Assembly (NCBI RefSeq): GCF_011046245.1
Contig: NZ_CP049241.1
Location: forward strand, 3,178,001-3,242,000
DNA length: 64,000 bases
Reading direction: 5' to 3'
Origin: Allorhizobium pseudoryzae
GTDB taxonomy: Bacteria; Pseudomonadota; Alphaproteobacteria; Rhizobiales; Rhizobiaceae
The stretch's first letter is position 1; each line of letters opens with the position of its first letter. The position numbers and the translations under genes were made by a program. Positions 45,445 to 56,073 of this stretch are shown piece by piece. Under the pieces are notes generated by a model. It had not been told where the DNA came from, searched no databases, and worked only from the letters and a program-made list of their open reading frames with translations.

Positions 45445-46899
45445 TTGAACGCGAACCTATTCCGCTCTTCGATCTACATTTCGGGGCTGTGCGGACTTTA
45501 CCTTTCTGCCGCAATGTTGATTCCGGCGCTGGCCGATCTTTATTACGGCAATCCCGATTGGCGTATCTTTGCGTTTGCGGCTGCGATGGTGGGCGGCCTG
45601 TCGCTGGCGGCCTCCATGGCGACGCGCGGCACGCCGCCGGTGTTCAACAAGCGGTTCGGCTTTTTCATCGTCAACCTGCTGTGGGCCGTGTTCTCGCTCA
45701 TCGGCGCCATCCCGCTCTATCTGTCGCCGATCGGCCTCAGCTTTGCGCAGGCCCTGTTTGAATCGGTCTCCGCCATCACCACGACGGGCTCAACGGTTTT
45801 GAGCGGCCTCGATTCCATGCCGCCCGGCATTTTGATGTGGCGCTCTCTGCTGCATTGGCTGGGCGGCATCGGGATCGTGGCGCTTGGCCTCTTCGTCCTC
45901 CCCTTCCTGCGGGTCGGCGGCATGTCCTTCTTCAAGATGGAATCGTCCGACACCAACGACAAGCCGTTTGCCAAGATCGCGAGCTTCACGCGCGCCTTCA
46001 TGGCCGTCTATGTCGGCATCACGGTGGCGTGCACCGTCAGTTACGACATGTTGGGCATGAGCCATTTCGATGCCGTCAACCACGCCATGGCGACCGTCGC
46101 GACCGGCGGGTTTTCGACGCACGATGCCTCGTTCGGTTATTTCCAGAGCCTGCCGCTGATGTGGGTCGGCACCTTCTTCATGACCCTCTGCAGCCTGCCC
46201 TTTTCGATTCTCATCCTGTTTGCGATCCGCCGGCGACTGGATACGCTGCGCGATCCGCAGGTCGCCTTCTTTCTCGGTTACCTTGCCCTCTTCGCCGTTC
46301 TGGCCGGTCTTTACAATCACCTGAGAAACGGCGTCGATATTTCGGTGGCGATGACGCATTCCTTCTTCAACATCTCGTCGATTCTGTCGACGACGGGGTT
46401 CGCCAGCGAGGATTACACGCTGTGGGGGCCGTTCCTCATCGTGCTGGCCTTCTTCATCACCTTCCTTGGTGGTTGCTCCGGCTCGACAGCCGGCGGCATC
46501 AAGGCCTATCGTCTCGTGGTCATCTTCAACGTCATCCGGGCAGGAGCAAAACGGCTGATCTATCCGAATGCGATCTACCCGGTGCGCTACGGCAACGCGA
46601 CGGTCGACCCGGACGTGTTGCGCGGCATCTTCCTGTTCGTCAGCCTCTACGTGCTGCTGTGGGCTTTCGGCAGCCTGTGCATGGCGATGCTCGGTTACGA
46701 CGTCATCACGTCGATTTCGGCGGTCATCACCTGCCTTTCCAACGTCGGCCCGGGAATCGGCGACATCATCGGTCCTGCGGGTAACTTTTCGACCCTCTCG
46801 ACACCGGCGCTCTGCCTTCTGACGCTGATGATGCTGCTGGGGCGTCTGGAAATCCTGACCGTGCTCGTGCTGATCACACCGATCTTCTGGCGCCGCTGA
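45445..46899 (+). CDS. trkH: Potassium uptake protein TrkH
   Basis: This is a 484-aa K+ channel subunit. The four pore loops are visible: SAITTTGSTVLSG, MATVATGGFSTHDAS, SSILSTTGFASED and ITCLSNVGPGIGD, with the filter glycines kept. It works with the cytoplasmic TrkA gate, not encoded here. The start is a TTG codon (TTGAACGCG) without a clear ribosome site. It is divergent from ilvA with a 119-bp gap. Confidence 0.93.
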   Translation: MNANLFRSSIYISGLCGLYLSAAMLIPALADLYYGNPDWRIFAFAAAMVGGLSLAASMATRGTPPVFNKRFGFFIVNLLWAVFSLIGAIPLYLSPIGLSFAQALFESVSAITTTGSTVLSGLDSMPPGILMWRSLLHWLGGIGIVALGLFVLPFLRVGGMSFFKMESSDTNDKPFAKIASFTRAFMAVYVGITVACTVSYDMLGMSHFDAVNHAMATVATGGFSTHDASFGYFQSLPLMWVGTFFMTLCSLPFSILILFAIRRRLDTLRDPQVAFFLGYLALFAVLAGLYNHLRNGVDISVAMTHSFFNISSILSTTGFASEDYTLWGPFLIVLAFFITFLGGCSGSTAGGIKAYRLVVIFNVIRAGAKRLIYPNAIYPVRYGNATVDPDVLRGIFLFVSLYVLLWAFGSLCMAMLGYDVITSISAVITCLSNVGPGIGDIIGPAGNFSTLSTPALCLLTLMMLLGRLEILTVLVLITPIFWRR

Positions 46900-46968
46900 C
46901 GGTTCGCACGACCAACTGTCCGCACGACCAATTATTCGCGCGACATTCCTCCAGCCATGTCCAAAGTG

Positions 46969-47053
46969 TGGTGCGGACGACGGGGGTCGAACCCGTATAC
47001 CCGAAGGTGAGGGATTTTAAGTCCCTTGCGTCTACCAGTTTCGCCACGTCCGC
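46969..47053 (-). tRNA. tRNA-Leu (TAA)
   Basis: The reverse strand gives acceptor GCGGACG/CGTCCGC, discriminator A and encoded CCA, a type II variable arm (CACCTTCGGGT) and T arm GGGTTCGACCCCC. The anticodon loop CTTAAAA contains TAA. Confidence 0.97.
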
Positions 47054-47239
47054 AATCGAGGGCCTTATTCAGCAGGTTGCGCGAAAAATGCAAGGGCATG
47101 TTGCACAAGATTCGTTCGGCGATCTTGATGGGCGCCCTCGTCAACACGACATCTGGCCCATCACGCGGACCGGACTTTGCGGGAACCCGCCCCAGCCCAT
47201 CCCGTTACCCCCTATCACGACACGACAAGGACCAGATCC

Positions 47240-47494
47240 ATGAAGATGCTCATTGCAGCCGCGTTGGCGGGTGTTCTGCTCGCTGGCTGCACGACACCGC
47301 AGGTCGATCCCATACCCGGCAGCATCACCTATGGTGGTCAGCCGCGCACAAAGCTGACGAAGTCGCCGGTCGGCAGCCTCCTCACCCATCAGTTCAATGC
47401 CGATGGCCGGGTGGCGATCGAAACCTACGTGCTTCAACCGGACCGCTCGCTGAAGCTCATCGACCGCCGGTTCCGGCCGATCTGGGAAGAGTGA
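47240..47494 (+). CDS. Small putative lipoprotein
   Basis: This is an 84-aa protein with a lipoprotein signal peptide: MKMLIAAALAGVLLAGCTTP, lipobox LAGC at residues 14-17. The mature part contains RTKLTKSPVGSLLTHQFNAD and GRVAIETYVLQPDRSLKLID. AAGG precedes the ATG. No function is recognised. Confidence 0.75.
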   Translation: MKMLIAAALAGVLLAGCTTPQVDPIPGSITYGGQPRTKLTKSPVGSLLTHQFNADGRVAIETYVLQPDRSLKLIDRRFRPIWEE

Positions 47495-47585
47495 GTTCCG
47501 ACCGCCGGCGTCTGTACGCCCACAACCATTGCCGCCGCCTGTTGGAACTCTATATCGCTCCACACAAACAAGGGGTTGCCCAAGC

Positions 47586-48014
47586 ATGGGGTTGGATGTG
47601 AAGCACCGATTTCTCATCGTTGAGGACAGTCTCCTCATCGCCATGGATCTGGAGGAAGCGGTGACGCGCGCCGGCCACGAGGTGGTCGGCATTGCGCCGG
47701 ACATGATGGTTGCGCTGAACTACGCACCGGAGGCCGACATCGCCTTCGTCGACGTGCGACTGGCCGATGGGGAAACCGGTCCGCGGCTGGCACGCATGCT
47801 GGTGGAACGGGGTCTGCTCGTCATCTTCGTCACCGGTAATCCGATGCTGGTCGAAGGGCGCGATGCCGGTGCGCTGGGTGTGATCCCCAAACCGCTGACC
47901 CATCAGGCTGCGGCCGATGTCATCGATTTTGTCATCGACTGGAAAAATGGTCGCCGACGGCAACCGCCGGCACGGCTCAGGCTGTTCCAGCCGATCAGTT
48001 CGACCTTCGCCTGA
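47586..48014 (+). CDS. Single-domain response regulator
   Basis: This is a 142-aa CheY-like protein. It has the acidic pair in FLIVEDSLLIAMDLEEAV, the phospho-acceptor in IAFVDVRLADGETG, Thr in VIFVTGNP and Lys in GVIPKPL, so it should be phosphorylated. No output domain is fused. The LIAMDLEE pattern is typical of receivers paired with HWE-type kinases in rhizobia. AAGGGG lies upstream of the ATG. Confidence 0.88.
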   Translation: MGLDVKHRFLIVEDSLLIAMDLEEAVTRAGHEVVGIAPDMMVALNYAPEADIAFVDVRLADGETGPRLARMLVERGLLVIFVTGNPMLVEGRDAGALGVIPKPLTHQAAADVIDFVIDWKNGRRRQPPARLRLFQPISSTFA

Positions 48015-48096
48015 AGACCCGTTCCCAAGAGAAAGGCGCGAACCTGCGTCCGCGCCTTGCCGTCCATTGGCTTGTCTTGCCTTGCGATTCGGCTGA

Positions 48097-48696
48097 TCAA
48101 CCGGCGAGCTTGGCCGCGATCTTCGCCACATGGGCGCCCTGGAAGCGCGCACCGTCCAGTTCGATCGCGGACGGCTGGCGGGACCCGTCGCCATTGGTGA
48201 TCGTGGAGGCGCCGTACGGCGAACTTCCCTTCACTTCTTCCGTGCCCATCTGTCCCTGGAACGAATAGGGCAGACCCGCCACGACCATGCCGTGGTGCAG
48301 GAAGGTCGGGATAAAGGAGAGGATCGTCGATTCCTGGCCGCCATGCTGGGTCGCCGTCGAGGTGAAGGCGGAACCAACCTTGCCGATCAGCTTGCCCTGG
48401 AACCAGAGGCCGCCCGTCTGATCCCAGAAATTGCGCATCTGCGAGGCCATCGTGCCGAAACGGGTGCCGGCGCCGACGATGATGGCATCGTATTCCAGCA
48501 GGTCATCCACCTTTGCGACCGGGGCCGCCTGGTCCATCTTGTAGTGCGATGCCTTGGCAACCTCGTCCGGTACCAGCTCGGGAACGCGCATGACGGTCAC
48601 GTCTGCACCTTCTGCTTTCGCACCTTCAGCGACCGCATACGCCATCGTCTCGATGTGTCCATAGGTGGAATGATAAAGAACCAGAACCTTTGCCAT
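48097..48696 (-). CDS. wrbA: NAD(P)H:quinone oxidoreductase, type IV (WrbA)
   Basis: This is a 199-aa flavodoxin-like quinone reductase. [17 protein letters not shown] binds [23 protein letters not shown] is diagnostic of WrbA, and [13 protein letters not shown] and [13 protein letters not shown] complete the family pattern. GGAGAGA before the ATG supports the start at 48696. Confidence 0.95.
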   Translation of the reverse strand: MAKVLVLYHSTYGHIETMAYAVAEGAKAEGADVTVMRVPELVPDEVAKASHYKMDQAAPVAKVDDLLEYDAIIVGAGTRFGTMASQMRNFWDQTGGLWFQGKLIGKVGSAFTSTATQHGGQESTILSFIPTFLHHGMVVAGLPYSFQGQMGTEEVKGSSPYGASTITNGDGSRQPSAIELDGARFQGAHVAKIAAKLAG

Positions 48697-48932
48697 GTCT
48701 CTCTCCGTTGAATGACGCGGCCCGATTGGTGCCTGCGTTTGCGAAGAGAGATTTATGCAGTTTGCCTGAACTTGCCAGTGCCCATCTGCGGCACGCACTG
48801 TTCGCAATCGATGAACGACAAATCCGAATCGGTCAAAATTGCGTAACGACCGGCACTGGCACCTCGCTTCCGGCGGGGCCGAATCTGGCGTAAGCAAAGA
48901 CAGCCATTGATATGTCCTCAAGAGGGTTTCCC

Positions 48933-49706
48933 ATGAATTCCGCTATTGTAACCGCCGCCATTCTTGCGATCGGCGACGAACTCCTGTCCGGCCGCACGAA
49001 GGACAAGAATATCGGGCATCTGGCGGATGTTCTTCTGCTGGCGGGCATTGATCTGAAGGAAGTCCGCATCGTGGCGGACGAGGAAGAGGCAATTGTCGAG
49101 GCGCTGAACGCGCTGCGCACCCGCTTCACCTATGTCTTCACCTCCGGCGGCATCGGGCCGACGCATGACGACATCACGGCCGATGCCGTGTCAAAGGCGT
49201 TCGGCCTGCCCTGCGAACATGATGCCGAGGCCATGCAGCTTCTGGGCGAGATGTATGCGCGCCGCGAGATGGAGTTTACAGAAGCCCGCCAGCGCATGGC
49301 GAGGATGCCGCGGGGTGCGCGGCATATTCCTAACCCCGTCTCCACGGCACCGGGTTTCATCGTCGAGAACGTCTATGTGATGGCCGGCGTGCCGCAGGTG
49401 TTCCAGGCGATGGTCGACAACATCCTTCCGGAGTTGAAGACCGGCAGCCGCATGCTGACGAGAGCCCTGCCCTGCCCCTATGGCGAAGGCGATATCGGCA
49501 CGCTGCTCGGCGCCGTGCAGAAGGCGCATCCGGACACCAGCATCGGGTCCTATCCGAAATATGACGGCCAGCGGTTTTCGACGGAACTGGTGGTGCGGGC
49601 CCGCGATGAGGCGGTGCTCAATGCTGCAGCCGATGCCATCCTTGCCATGATCGGCGAGATCACGGCAGCGAAGGCGGCGGAGAGCCACCCCGGCCCGGAG
49701 GCCTGA
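48933..49706 (+). CDS. CinA N-terminal (MoCF-biosynthesis) domain protein
   Basis: This is a 257-aa protein with the molybdopterin-binding fold: [19 protein letters not shown] and [20 protein letters not shown]. The CinA deamidase domain (PncC) is absent, so it is the short form. The start MNSAIVTAA follows AAGAGGG. The precise reaction is unclear; CinA relatives act on NMN or ADP-ribose. Confidence 0.88.
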   Translation: MNSAIVTAAILAIGDELLSGRTKDKNIGHLADVLLLAGIDLKEVRIVADEEEAIVEALNALRTRFTYVFTSGGIGPTHDDITADAVSKAFGLPCEHDAEAMQLLGEMYARREMEFTEARQRMARMPRGARHIPNPVSTAPGFIVENVYVMAGVPQVFQAMVDNILPELKTGSRMLTRALPCPYGEGDIGTLLGAVQKAHPDTSIGSYPKYDGQRFSTELVVRARDEAVLNAAADAILAMIGEITAAKAAESHPGPEA

Positions 49707-49825
49707 GCAGAGGCGAGGCATCCGGCCACCCGCGGTCTGTGTCTTGACCCAGCTCAATGACCTCCCATGTCTTGAGGGAGAGGATGCTTCATCATCTTCC
49801 GGCATGCATTTGAGGAGTAACCGCC

Positions 49826-50668
49826 ATGGCCTACAAAACGATCGTCGCCATCTTGGATAACGAGTACAATGCGGGACCGATCAGTGATTTTGCGGCGGCC
49901 CTCGGACGACAGTTTTCCGCGCATGTGGTCGGGTTGCATGCCGAAACACTGGCCACGGTGCCGCTGATCGCGCCGATGGAGATCCCCGATCCGACCGCGG
50001 TCGAGGCGCTGCAGCAGGCCGCGCAGGCGGAGAGCAAACGGATTGAAGGCATCTTTCGGGGTCGGATGGAGCCGGAAGGGGTGGCGCATGAATTCCGCCG
50101 CTACGTCTCCACCTCCGGCTACGGATCCGACAGCGTGCTGGAATGTGCAAGAGCAAGCGATCTCGTCATCGCCTATCAGGCCGATGAACGCACCGGATCC
50201 GACAACAGCGCCAACCTGGAAACGCTCCTCTTCGAGACCGGTCGTCCCCTGCTTCTTGTGCCGCATGTGATGATGGAGGCACAGCCGATCCGCCGTGCGC
50301 TGATCGCCTGGAACGGATCGAAGGAGGCAACGCGGGCCGCCTTCGAAGCGCTGCCCTTCCTGAAAACGGTGGAGAGCGTCGAGATCTTTTCCGTCGATCC
50401 ACCCGGCATGCCGCGCCAGGCGCCGGACCTTGCGGGCGCCGATCTGGCGGCCGCACTCTCCCGGCACGGCGTCCCGGTGACCCTCCGCACGGAGGAGAAT
50501 TGCCAGATCCCCACGGCAGCGGCGATCGAGAACCGTCTGACCGAAGAGGGTGTCGATCTTCTCGTCATGGGCGGTTACGGCAATTCCCGCTGGTGGGAGA
50601 TGCTGTTTGGCGGCGTTACCCGCAGTGTTCTCGAAAGCATGACGGCAGTCACGCTTCTGTCGCGGTAA
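49826..50668 (+). CDS. Tandem universal stress protein
   Basis: This is a 280-aa protein with two Usp folds. The first (1-145) begins YKTIVAILDNEYNAGPISDF and lacks a clear nucleotide loop. The second (150-280) begins RRALIAWNGSKEATRAAFEA and ends LLVMGGYGNSRWWEMLFGGV TRS, a recognisable ATP-binding G-x(2)-G-x(9)-G-type loop. GAGGAG lies upstream of the ATG. Confidence 0.88.
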   Translation: MAYKTIVAILDNEYNAGPISDFAAALGRQFSAHVVGLHAETLATVPLIAPMEIPDPTAVEALQQAAQAESKRIEGIFRGRMEPEGVAHEFRRYVSTSGYGSDSVLECARASDLVIAYQADERTGSDNSANLETLLFETGRPLLLVPHVMMEAQPIRRALIAWNGSKEATRAAFEALPFLKTVESVEIFSVDPPGMPRQAPDLAGADLAAALSRHGVPVTLRTEENCQIPTAAAIENRLTEEGVDLLVMGGYGNSRWWEMLFGGVTRSVLESMTAVTLLSR

Positions 50669-50817
50669 ACGGGCCATCGAGCCGCTTGCCTAATCCGATC
50701 ACTTGCCGCTAATAGCAACGGCCAACGGGCCAGGCGTGAATGACACGCGGCCCGCGGGCTGCTCCGCATCCTCGGCGCGCCCTTTTTTCGTTTGTCGCGC
50801 CGTCTGGAGCCCACGCC

Positions 50818-51315
50818 ATGTCTCTACCCGAAAAAGCCTTTCCCGTTTCCTGGGATCAGTTCCACCGTGATGCGCGGGCTCTCGCCTGGCGCCTCGCCGG
50901 CCTTGGCCGGGATTTCCGCGCCATCGTCTGCATCACCCGCGGCGGACTGGTGCCGGCCGCCATCATCTCGCGGGAACTCAACATCCGCCTGATCGACACG
51001 GTCTGCGTCGCCTCCTACCATGACTATGTCAACCAGGGCGAATTCAACTTGTTGAAGGGCATTGCCCCGGAACTGACCGCCGATGGCGGCGAGGGCGTGC
51101 TGGTCATCGACGATCTGACGGATACCGGCAAGACCGCCTCTGAAGTGCGCACCCTGATGCCGAAGGCGCATTTCGCCTGCGTCTACGCCAAGCCGAAGGG
51201 CGTGCCGACCATCGACACCTTCATCACGGAAGTGTCCCAGGATACCTGGATCTACTTCCCCTGGGACATGGGCTTTACCTATCAGGAGCCGATCGCCAAG
51301 GGTCACAAGGGCTGA
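50818..51315 (+). CDS. gpt: Xanthine-guanine phosphoribosyltransferase
   Basis: This is a 165-aa purine salvage enzyme that makes XMP or GMP from PRPP. The PRPP motif is [20 protein letters not shown], with [18 protein letters not shown] near the N terminus and the C-terminal [12 protein letters not shown] typical of Gpt. The start [14 protein letters not shown] gives the usual length. Confidence 0.95.
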   Translation: MSLPEKAFPVSWDQFHRDARALAWRLAGLGRDFRAIVCITRGGLVPAAIISRELNIRLIDTVCVASYHDYVNQGEFNLLKGIAPELTADGGEGVLVIDDLTDTGKTASEVRTLMPKAHFACVYAKPKGVPTIDTFITEVSQDTWIYFPWDMGFTYQEPIAKGHKG

Positions 51316-51360
51316 CACCTTCTCTCCTGATGCGCCTTTGACTTTTTCGCCTGACGGACA

Positions 51361-51384
51361 GCCTGCCCACCGGCGGGCTTTTCT
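51361..51384 (+). terminator. gpt terminator
   Basis: GCCTGCC-CACC-GGCGGGC (one G-T pair) is followed by TTTTCTC. Confidence 0.75.
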
Positions 51385-51525
51385 CGTTTGCGCCTGATAA
51401 GCCGCAGGCGTTCTTGTCACTTTGTCAGCTTTTGAATTGCAGCTCCCTGCGGAAGATGCTCCATGGGACTGAGCTCCTGTTTCGCGTTGCGAGCCGCTTT
51501 TCCGATTCGACAGAGCGAGAGCGTC

Positions 51526-53379
51526 ATGACGATTTCCGATGCGGTCTACCGGCCCTTCGAACGAATGATCCGGCCGCTGGACATCCCCTACCGGCCCATG
51601 CCGGACAAGGGGCCGCTTGCGGTTCTCCTGCATTTCATCAGGATGTTCCGCGGCGCGATCTTTTTCATGGCGCTGACGTCCATGATGGTGGAAGCCATCA
51701 ACCTGACGATCATCTGGGGTCTTTCCGTCATCGTCGATGGCGTCACCTCGCTTGGCGTGGAGACGTTCGTGGAACAGCGGGCCGGGCTGCTGGCCGGTCT
51801 CGCCCTGCTGATTTTTCCCGTCCTGCCGGTCACCTTCTACATCACCAATATCCTGAACTCGCATACGATCGGCATCAGCCTGCCGATTGCGATCCAGTGG
51901 CAGGGGCACAAGGCCGTCGAACGGCAGGATCTGTCCTTCTTCCATGATCTGTTTGCCGGACAGGTCGCCTCGCGTCTCAACCAGGTCGCCAATGCGGTTC
52001 AGCAGCAGATCCTGATTGCCTTCCAGACGGCGCCGCGTTTCCTGCTGCAGATCGTCGGATCGCTGTTCCTGCTGCTGACCATGTCCTGGCAACTGGCCGT
52101 GCCGGTCGCCGTGTGGGTGGCGGCAAGCGTTCTCTACACCGTCTGGGTGGTCCCGGAATTTTCCGCCCGCGGCCGCCGCTCGGCCAAACAGAACAGCCTG
52201 GTTTCCGGCGCGATGATGGATGTTTACGTGAATATCCAGATGGTGAAGCAGTTTGCCGCCGAAGACAGCGAGGCTGGTGCGCTGGGGCAGACCATGAGCA
52301 AGGCGGTCTCCACCATGCACCACGAGCAGCGCGCCTATCGCACCTCGGAACTGGTGATCATCACGGCGAACATGGCGCTCTGGCTCTCCATGCTCGGCAT
52401 CGGCTTCTGGGGGCTTTACGACCGGTTCCTGACGGTTGGTGATTTCGTGGCCGCCGTCTATATCCTGCAGCGGCTGTCGGCCGGCTCCTTCACCTTCATC
52501 CAGATGGGCCAGCAGCTGTTCAAGACGCTCGGCACGATCAAGGACGCGATGCCGGTGATGACGACGCCGCCGACGATCATCGATCGACCGGACGCCCCGG
52601 ACCTTTCCGTCACGCGGGGAGACATCCGCTTTGAGCGCGTCCGTTACGCCTATACGAGCGGCAGGCCCGTCATTGACGACGTGTCGCTGACGATCCGCCC
52701 CGGCGAAAAGGTCGGGCTGGTCGGGCTGTCCGGTGCCGGCAAGACGACCCTCGTCAACCTGCTGCTGCGCTTCTACGACATCAACGACGGCGCCATTCGT
52801 GTGGACGGCCAGGATATTCGCGATGTGACGCAGGCCAGTCTGCGCCGGCATGTCGGCGTGATCGCGCAGGACGTTGCGCTGCTGCATCGCTCCGTCGCCG
52901 ACAACATCCGCTACGGGCGCCCGGATGCGACGCAGGCCGAGATCGAAGCCGCTGCTCGGGCGGCGCAGGCCGATGGTTTCATCGCGGACCTGACCGACAA
53001 GGAGGGACGCTCCGGCTACGAGGCCTTTGTCGGCGATCGCGGCGTCAAGCTGTCCGGTGGCCAGCGCCAGCGCGTTGCGATCGCTCGCGTCCTGCTGAAG
53101 GATGCGCCGATCCTGGTGCTCGACGAAGCGACCTCCGCGCTGGACAGCGAAGCGGAGGCGGCAATCCAGCAGCAACTGGACCGGATCATGGAGGGTAAAA
53201 CGGTCGTGGCCATTGCCCACCGACTCTCCACCATCGCCCGCATGGATCGGATCGTCGTTCTGGACAAGGGCCGCATCCTGGAAGAAGGCACGCCCGACGA
53301 TCTGGCCGCGGGCAACGGGCTCTATGCGCGTCTCTGGAGGCGGCAGACGGGCGGCTTCATCCCCGACACGATTGACTGA
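51526..53379 (+). CDS. ABC exporter, fused permease-ATPase
   Basis: This is a 617-aa half-transporter. The membrane domain (about 40-330) has six predicted spans. The ATPase (about 365-600) has Walker A GLSGAGKTTLV, Q-loop GVIAQDVALLHRS, signature LSGGQRQRVAIARVLL, Walker B PILVLDEATSALDSE and the H-loop IAHRLST. It acts as a homodimer or heterodimer to export lipid, peptide or drug; the substrate is unknown. The start MTISDAVYRP was preferred over an ATG at 51463. Confidence 0.9.
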   Translation: MTISDAVYRPFERMIRPLDIPYRPMPDKGPLAVLLHFIRMFRGAIFFMALTSMMVEAINLTIIWGLSVIVDGVTSLGVETFVEQRAGLLAGLALLIFPVLPVTFYITNILNSHTIGISLPIAIQWQGHKAVERQDLSFFHDLFAGQVASRLNQVANAVQQQILIAFQTAPRFLLQIVGSLFLLLTMSWQLAVPVAVWVAASVLYTVWVVPEFSARGRRSAKQNSLVSGAMMDVYVNIQMVKQFAAEDSEAGALGQTMSKAVSTMHHEQRAYRTSELVIITANMALWLSMLGIGFWGLYDRFLTVGDFVAAVYILQRLSAGSFTFIQMGQQLFKTLGTIKDAMPVMTTPPTIIDRPDAPDLSVTRGDIRFERVRYAYTSGRPVIDDVSLTIRPGEKVGLVGLSGAGKTTLVNLLLRFYDINDGAIRVDGQDIRDVTQASLRRHVGVIAQDVALLHRSVADNIRYGRPDATQAEIEAAARAAQADGFIADLTDKEGRSGYEAFVGDRGVKLSGGQRQRVAIARVLLKDAPILVLDEATSALDSEAEAAIQQQLDRIMEGKTVVAIAHRLSTIARMDRIVVLDKGRILEEGTPDDLAAGNGLYARLWRRQTGGFIPDTID

Positions 53380-53442
53380 AGACAGCCCCTACGGAGACTG
53401 TGCACCGCCCCCATAGGACGCCGGCCGCTTGCCCCTTAAGGC

Positions 53443-53469
53443 ATGAAGCCCGGCAATGCCAGGCTTCAT
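53443..53469 (-). terminator. Hairpin after the MCP gene
   Basis: ATGAAGCC and GGCTTCAT are extended by an inner GGC/GCC with one G-T pair, forming a 12-bp stem. No T run follows. Confidence 0.6.
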
Positions 53470-53498
53470 TCGCTGTTCTCTCGGATGTGAAGACCGGC

Positions 53499-55406
53499 TC
53501 AGGCCGCCGCGCGGTAGGCGTGGCCAGCGGAGCCCGATCCACTCAAGCGGAACTTCGACAGGGTCTCGCTGAGCTGGCGGCTTTCAGAGGCGAGCACCTG
53601 GCTTGCCGCCGTCGTCTCTTCCACCATCGCCGCATTCTGCTGCGTCATCTGGTCCATGTGATTGACGGAGGTGTTGATCTCGCCAAGCGCTGCCGACTGT
53701 TCGGACGCGGCGCGGGCGATCATCACCACCTGATCGTTGACGCGGTTGACGAAGCTTTCAATCTCCTTCAGCGCCTCGCCGGTCGACAGGACGAGCGAGA
53801 CACCGCCCTTGACCTCGTCGGCCGACGTATTGATCAAGGCCTTGATCTCCTTCGCCGCGTTGGCGGACCGCTGGGCGAGTTCACGCACTTCCTGAGCAAC
53901 GACGGCAAAACCACGACCCGCCTCACCGGCACGCGCGGCCTCGACGCCGGCGTTCAGCGCGAGCAGGTTCGTCTGGAAGGCGATCTCGTCGATGACGGAG
54001 ATGATCTGGCTGATCTTCTGCGAGGATTGTTCAATCCGCTCCATCGCGTCGATGGCATCCTTGACGATGCCGCCAGACCGGCCGGCGCTGACCTTGGTAT
54101 CGCCGACGAGCTTGGTGGCTTCGTTGGCACGGTCGGTCGACATGCGCACCGTCGTGGTGATTTCTTCCAAGGCTGCGGCTGTTTCTTCCAGCGCTGCCGC
54201 CTGCTGTTCGGTGCGGCGCGACAGCTGGTTGGCGGCGGACGACAATTCGCCGGAATTGTCGGAGATCGTGCCGGCGGCGGCGCGGACATCCTCCATCGTG
54301 GCTCTGAGCGTTGCCATCGTCGCGTTGACGTTCTTCTGCAGTTCGGCAAACGCACCCTGGAACTGGCCGCGCATGTCCTGCGTCAGGTCCTGCTCGGCGA
54401 GCGCTGCAATGACGCGGCGCACTTCGGTGATGCCGCGATCGACGCCTTCCACCAGTTCGTTGACGCCGGAGGCAAAGCGCGCCAGATCCTGGTCTTCGTA
54501 GGACTTGGTGATGCGCTGGCTAAAGTCGCCCGCGGCGGCCGCGGCAACGATGCCGCTGATCGAGACCTGCAGGTCCTTGCTCTGCCGGTTGAGGGCGGCT
54601 TCCTGCGCTTCCATCTCGCGCATGTGGATTTCGTTGGCACGGAAGACTTCGAGCGCGCGCGCCATTTCACCGATCTCGTCGCTGCGGTCGGTATCGCTGA
54701 CCGTCATGTCCGAATTGCCCTTGGCCATGGCGCTCATCACAAGCGTCATGCGGCGGATCGGGTTGGCGATTTCGCGGCGGGCAATGACGAGGCTGAGCGC
54801 CACGCCGGCGGCGATGCAGACCGCCGCCGTGATGGCGAGGATCAGGACCGTCATCTGCGATTCGCCGATCGCATAGTCACGCGACTGCGACAGCGTCTTT
54901 GCGGAGTATGTGCTGTAGACCTTGACGGCTGCGGTGACGGCCTTCTGGCCATCAAGCGCGGCATTCAGCGCCGCCGTCATGATCTTCGGATCCTTGGCCG
55001 CCTCCGTGCCGGCGGTCTTCACCATGGCGCGGATCGTTTCGAAATAGGCGTTGAGGCTGGTCTTGATGTCGGCGAGCTGCTTCTGCTCCTCCGCATCCGC
55101 CGTGGAGGCGATCTTCGGCAGGCGGTCCAGCATTTCCTTCGCCCGCTTTTCCGTCTCGGCGGCGAAATCCGCGGCCTTTTCCGGCGCAAGCGCCAGCTGA
55201 TAGGTCATGCGGCTGATCGCGATGATATCGACGCGCAGGTCCATCGCCTCACGCGCCACTTCTTCGCGCGCGCCGGTGTCCTTCAATGCCGATCCGAGTG
55301 AAAACAGCCCATTGGTGCCGACGGCCGCGATGGCCGCTGCGGCAGCCCCCATGAGCACCACCACGAGGCTGACCTTTTTCAAAATGGATAAGTTACGAAT
55401 ACTCAT
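53499..55406 (-). CDS. Methyl-accepting chemotaxis protein
   Basis: This is a 635-aa chemoreceptor. It has a first membrane span (about 10-33), a periplasmic helical bundle (34-188), a second span (about 190-212), and HAMP domains (213-265 and around 290-345). The signalling domain is at 370-620, with the hairpin tip [20 protein letters not shown] and ERG-type [20 protein letters not shown]. It lacks a CheR-docking pentapeptide. The periplasmic bundle resembles a four-helix sensor; the ligand is unknown. Confidence 0.95.
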   Translation of the reverse strand: MSIRNLSILKKVSLVVVLMGAAAAAIAAVGTNGLFSLGSALKDTGAREEVAREAMDLRVDIIAISRMTYQLALAPEKAADFAAETEKRAKEMLDRLPKIASTADAEEQKQLADIKTSLNAYFETIRAMVKTAGTEAAKDPKIMTAALNAALDGQKAVTAAVKVYSTYSAKTLSQSRDYAIGESQMTVLILAITAAVCIAAGVALSLVIARREIANPIRRMTLVMSAMAKGNSDMTVSDTDRSDEIGEMARALEVFRANEIHMREMEAQEAALNRQSKDLQVSISGIVAAAAAGDFSQRITKSYEDQDLARFASGVNELVEGVDRGITEVRRVIAALAEQDLTQDMRGQFQGAFAELQKNVNATMATLRATMEDVRAAAGTISDNSGELSSAANQLSRRTEQQAAALEETAAALEEITTTVRMSTDRANEATKLVGDTKVSAGRSGGIVKDAIDAMERIEQSSQKISQIISVIDEIAFQTNLLALNAGVEAARAGEAGRGFAVVAQEVRELAQRSANAAKEIKALINTSADEVKGGVSLVLSTGEALKEIESFVNRVNDQVVMIARAASEQSAALGEINTSVNHMDQMTQQNAAMVEETTAASQVLASESRQLSETLSKFRLSGSGSAGHAYRAAA

Positions 55407-56073
55407 GTGCAGGCTCCAACCTCGTCACAACGAAACGCACGGCTCTCCCGCCCCCCTTCGGTGGAACCGCTTCCTTTTGGGATCATGCTAATGTTTGAAC
55501 GTTAACATTTTGGCCCAAGGTGAAACGCCAAGTGATTGGGGACGCAGCGTGGGCGATATCGTCCCGTAACGGCACACTTTGCCTGCCGCGAGATGAAACA
55601 ATCCGTGCAAGCCTTTGACTTGCCTACGCGATTCGCTTCTCCCCGTTTTCCACAGGCTTGAGCCACAATATCTTGTGGTTAAAAATCCATTGCAATCTAT
55701 GCCTTGACGGAATCACCCAACCGAACAAGATTGGTTTCTATGTTGCGGCGGCGACTGGACCGGAGATTACGAGGCCGGTCCTGACAACGAAATCAACCAC
55801 CCACGTTTCACCGGCGGCCTGCCATGATGGTTTGGCCGCGGAACGGTTCTGGCGTGCCGGTTTCGATCTCCTTGCGCAGCAAAGGCCCTGGTGGAAAACT
55901 GGATTTACGCTATATTTAGTGTTTACAGCCACAATGCCTACAAGATACAGGTCGGACCATCCACGGATGATTTGCCATTCGAGTTGAGACAGACACGGCT
56001 GCGATTGAAGAATGCGATCGCCGCCGACGGGATTTTTTGCGCCTAGCGGGGCGCGGCAACGAGGACGAGAGAC
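55407..56073. promoter_or_regulatory. nrdJ upstream region
   Basis: This 667-bp gap holds the promoters of the divergent MCP and nrdJ genes and the NrdR box at 55907-55922. No gene is convincing, and no B12-riboswitch box was found despite nrdJ using adenosylcobalamin. Confidence 0.6.
55907..55922 (+). promoter_or_regulatory. NrdR box
   Basis: ACGCTATATTTAGTGT matches the NrdR consensus ACACWATATATWGTGT at 14 of 16 positions. It lies 150 bp before nrdJ. A second copy at the expected 31-bp spacing is not visible. Confidence 0.7.

Noticed and set aside
50824..53220. 798-aa open frame on the minus strand
   Set aside because: It spans the complements of gpt and the ABC exporter and crosses an intergenic terminator.
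53400..55301. 633-aa open frame on the plus strand
   Set aside because: It is antisense to the chemoreceptor gene, with no recognisable domain.
55658..55987. 109-aa frame before nrdJ
   Set aside because: It includes the NrdR box and promoter region and shows no protein-like pattern.
55407..56073. Cobalamin riboswitch before nrdJ
   Set aside because: Considered because NrdJ uses B12, but no B12-box or paired elements were recognised.
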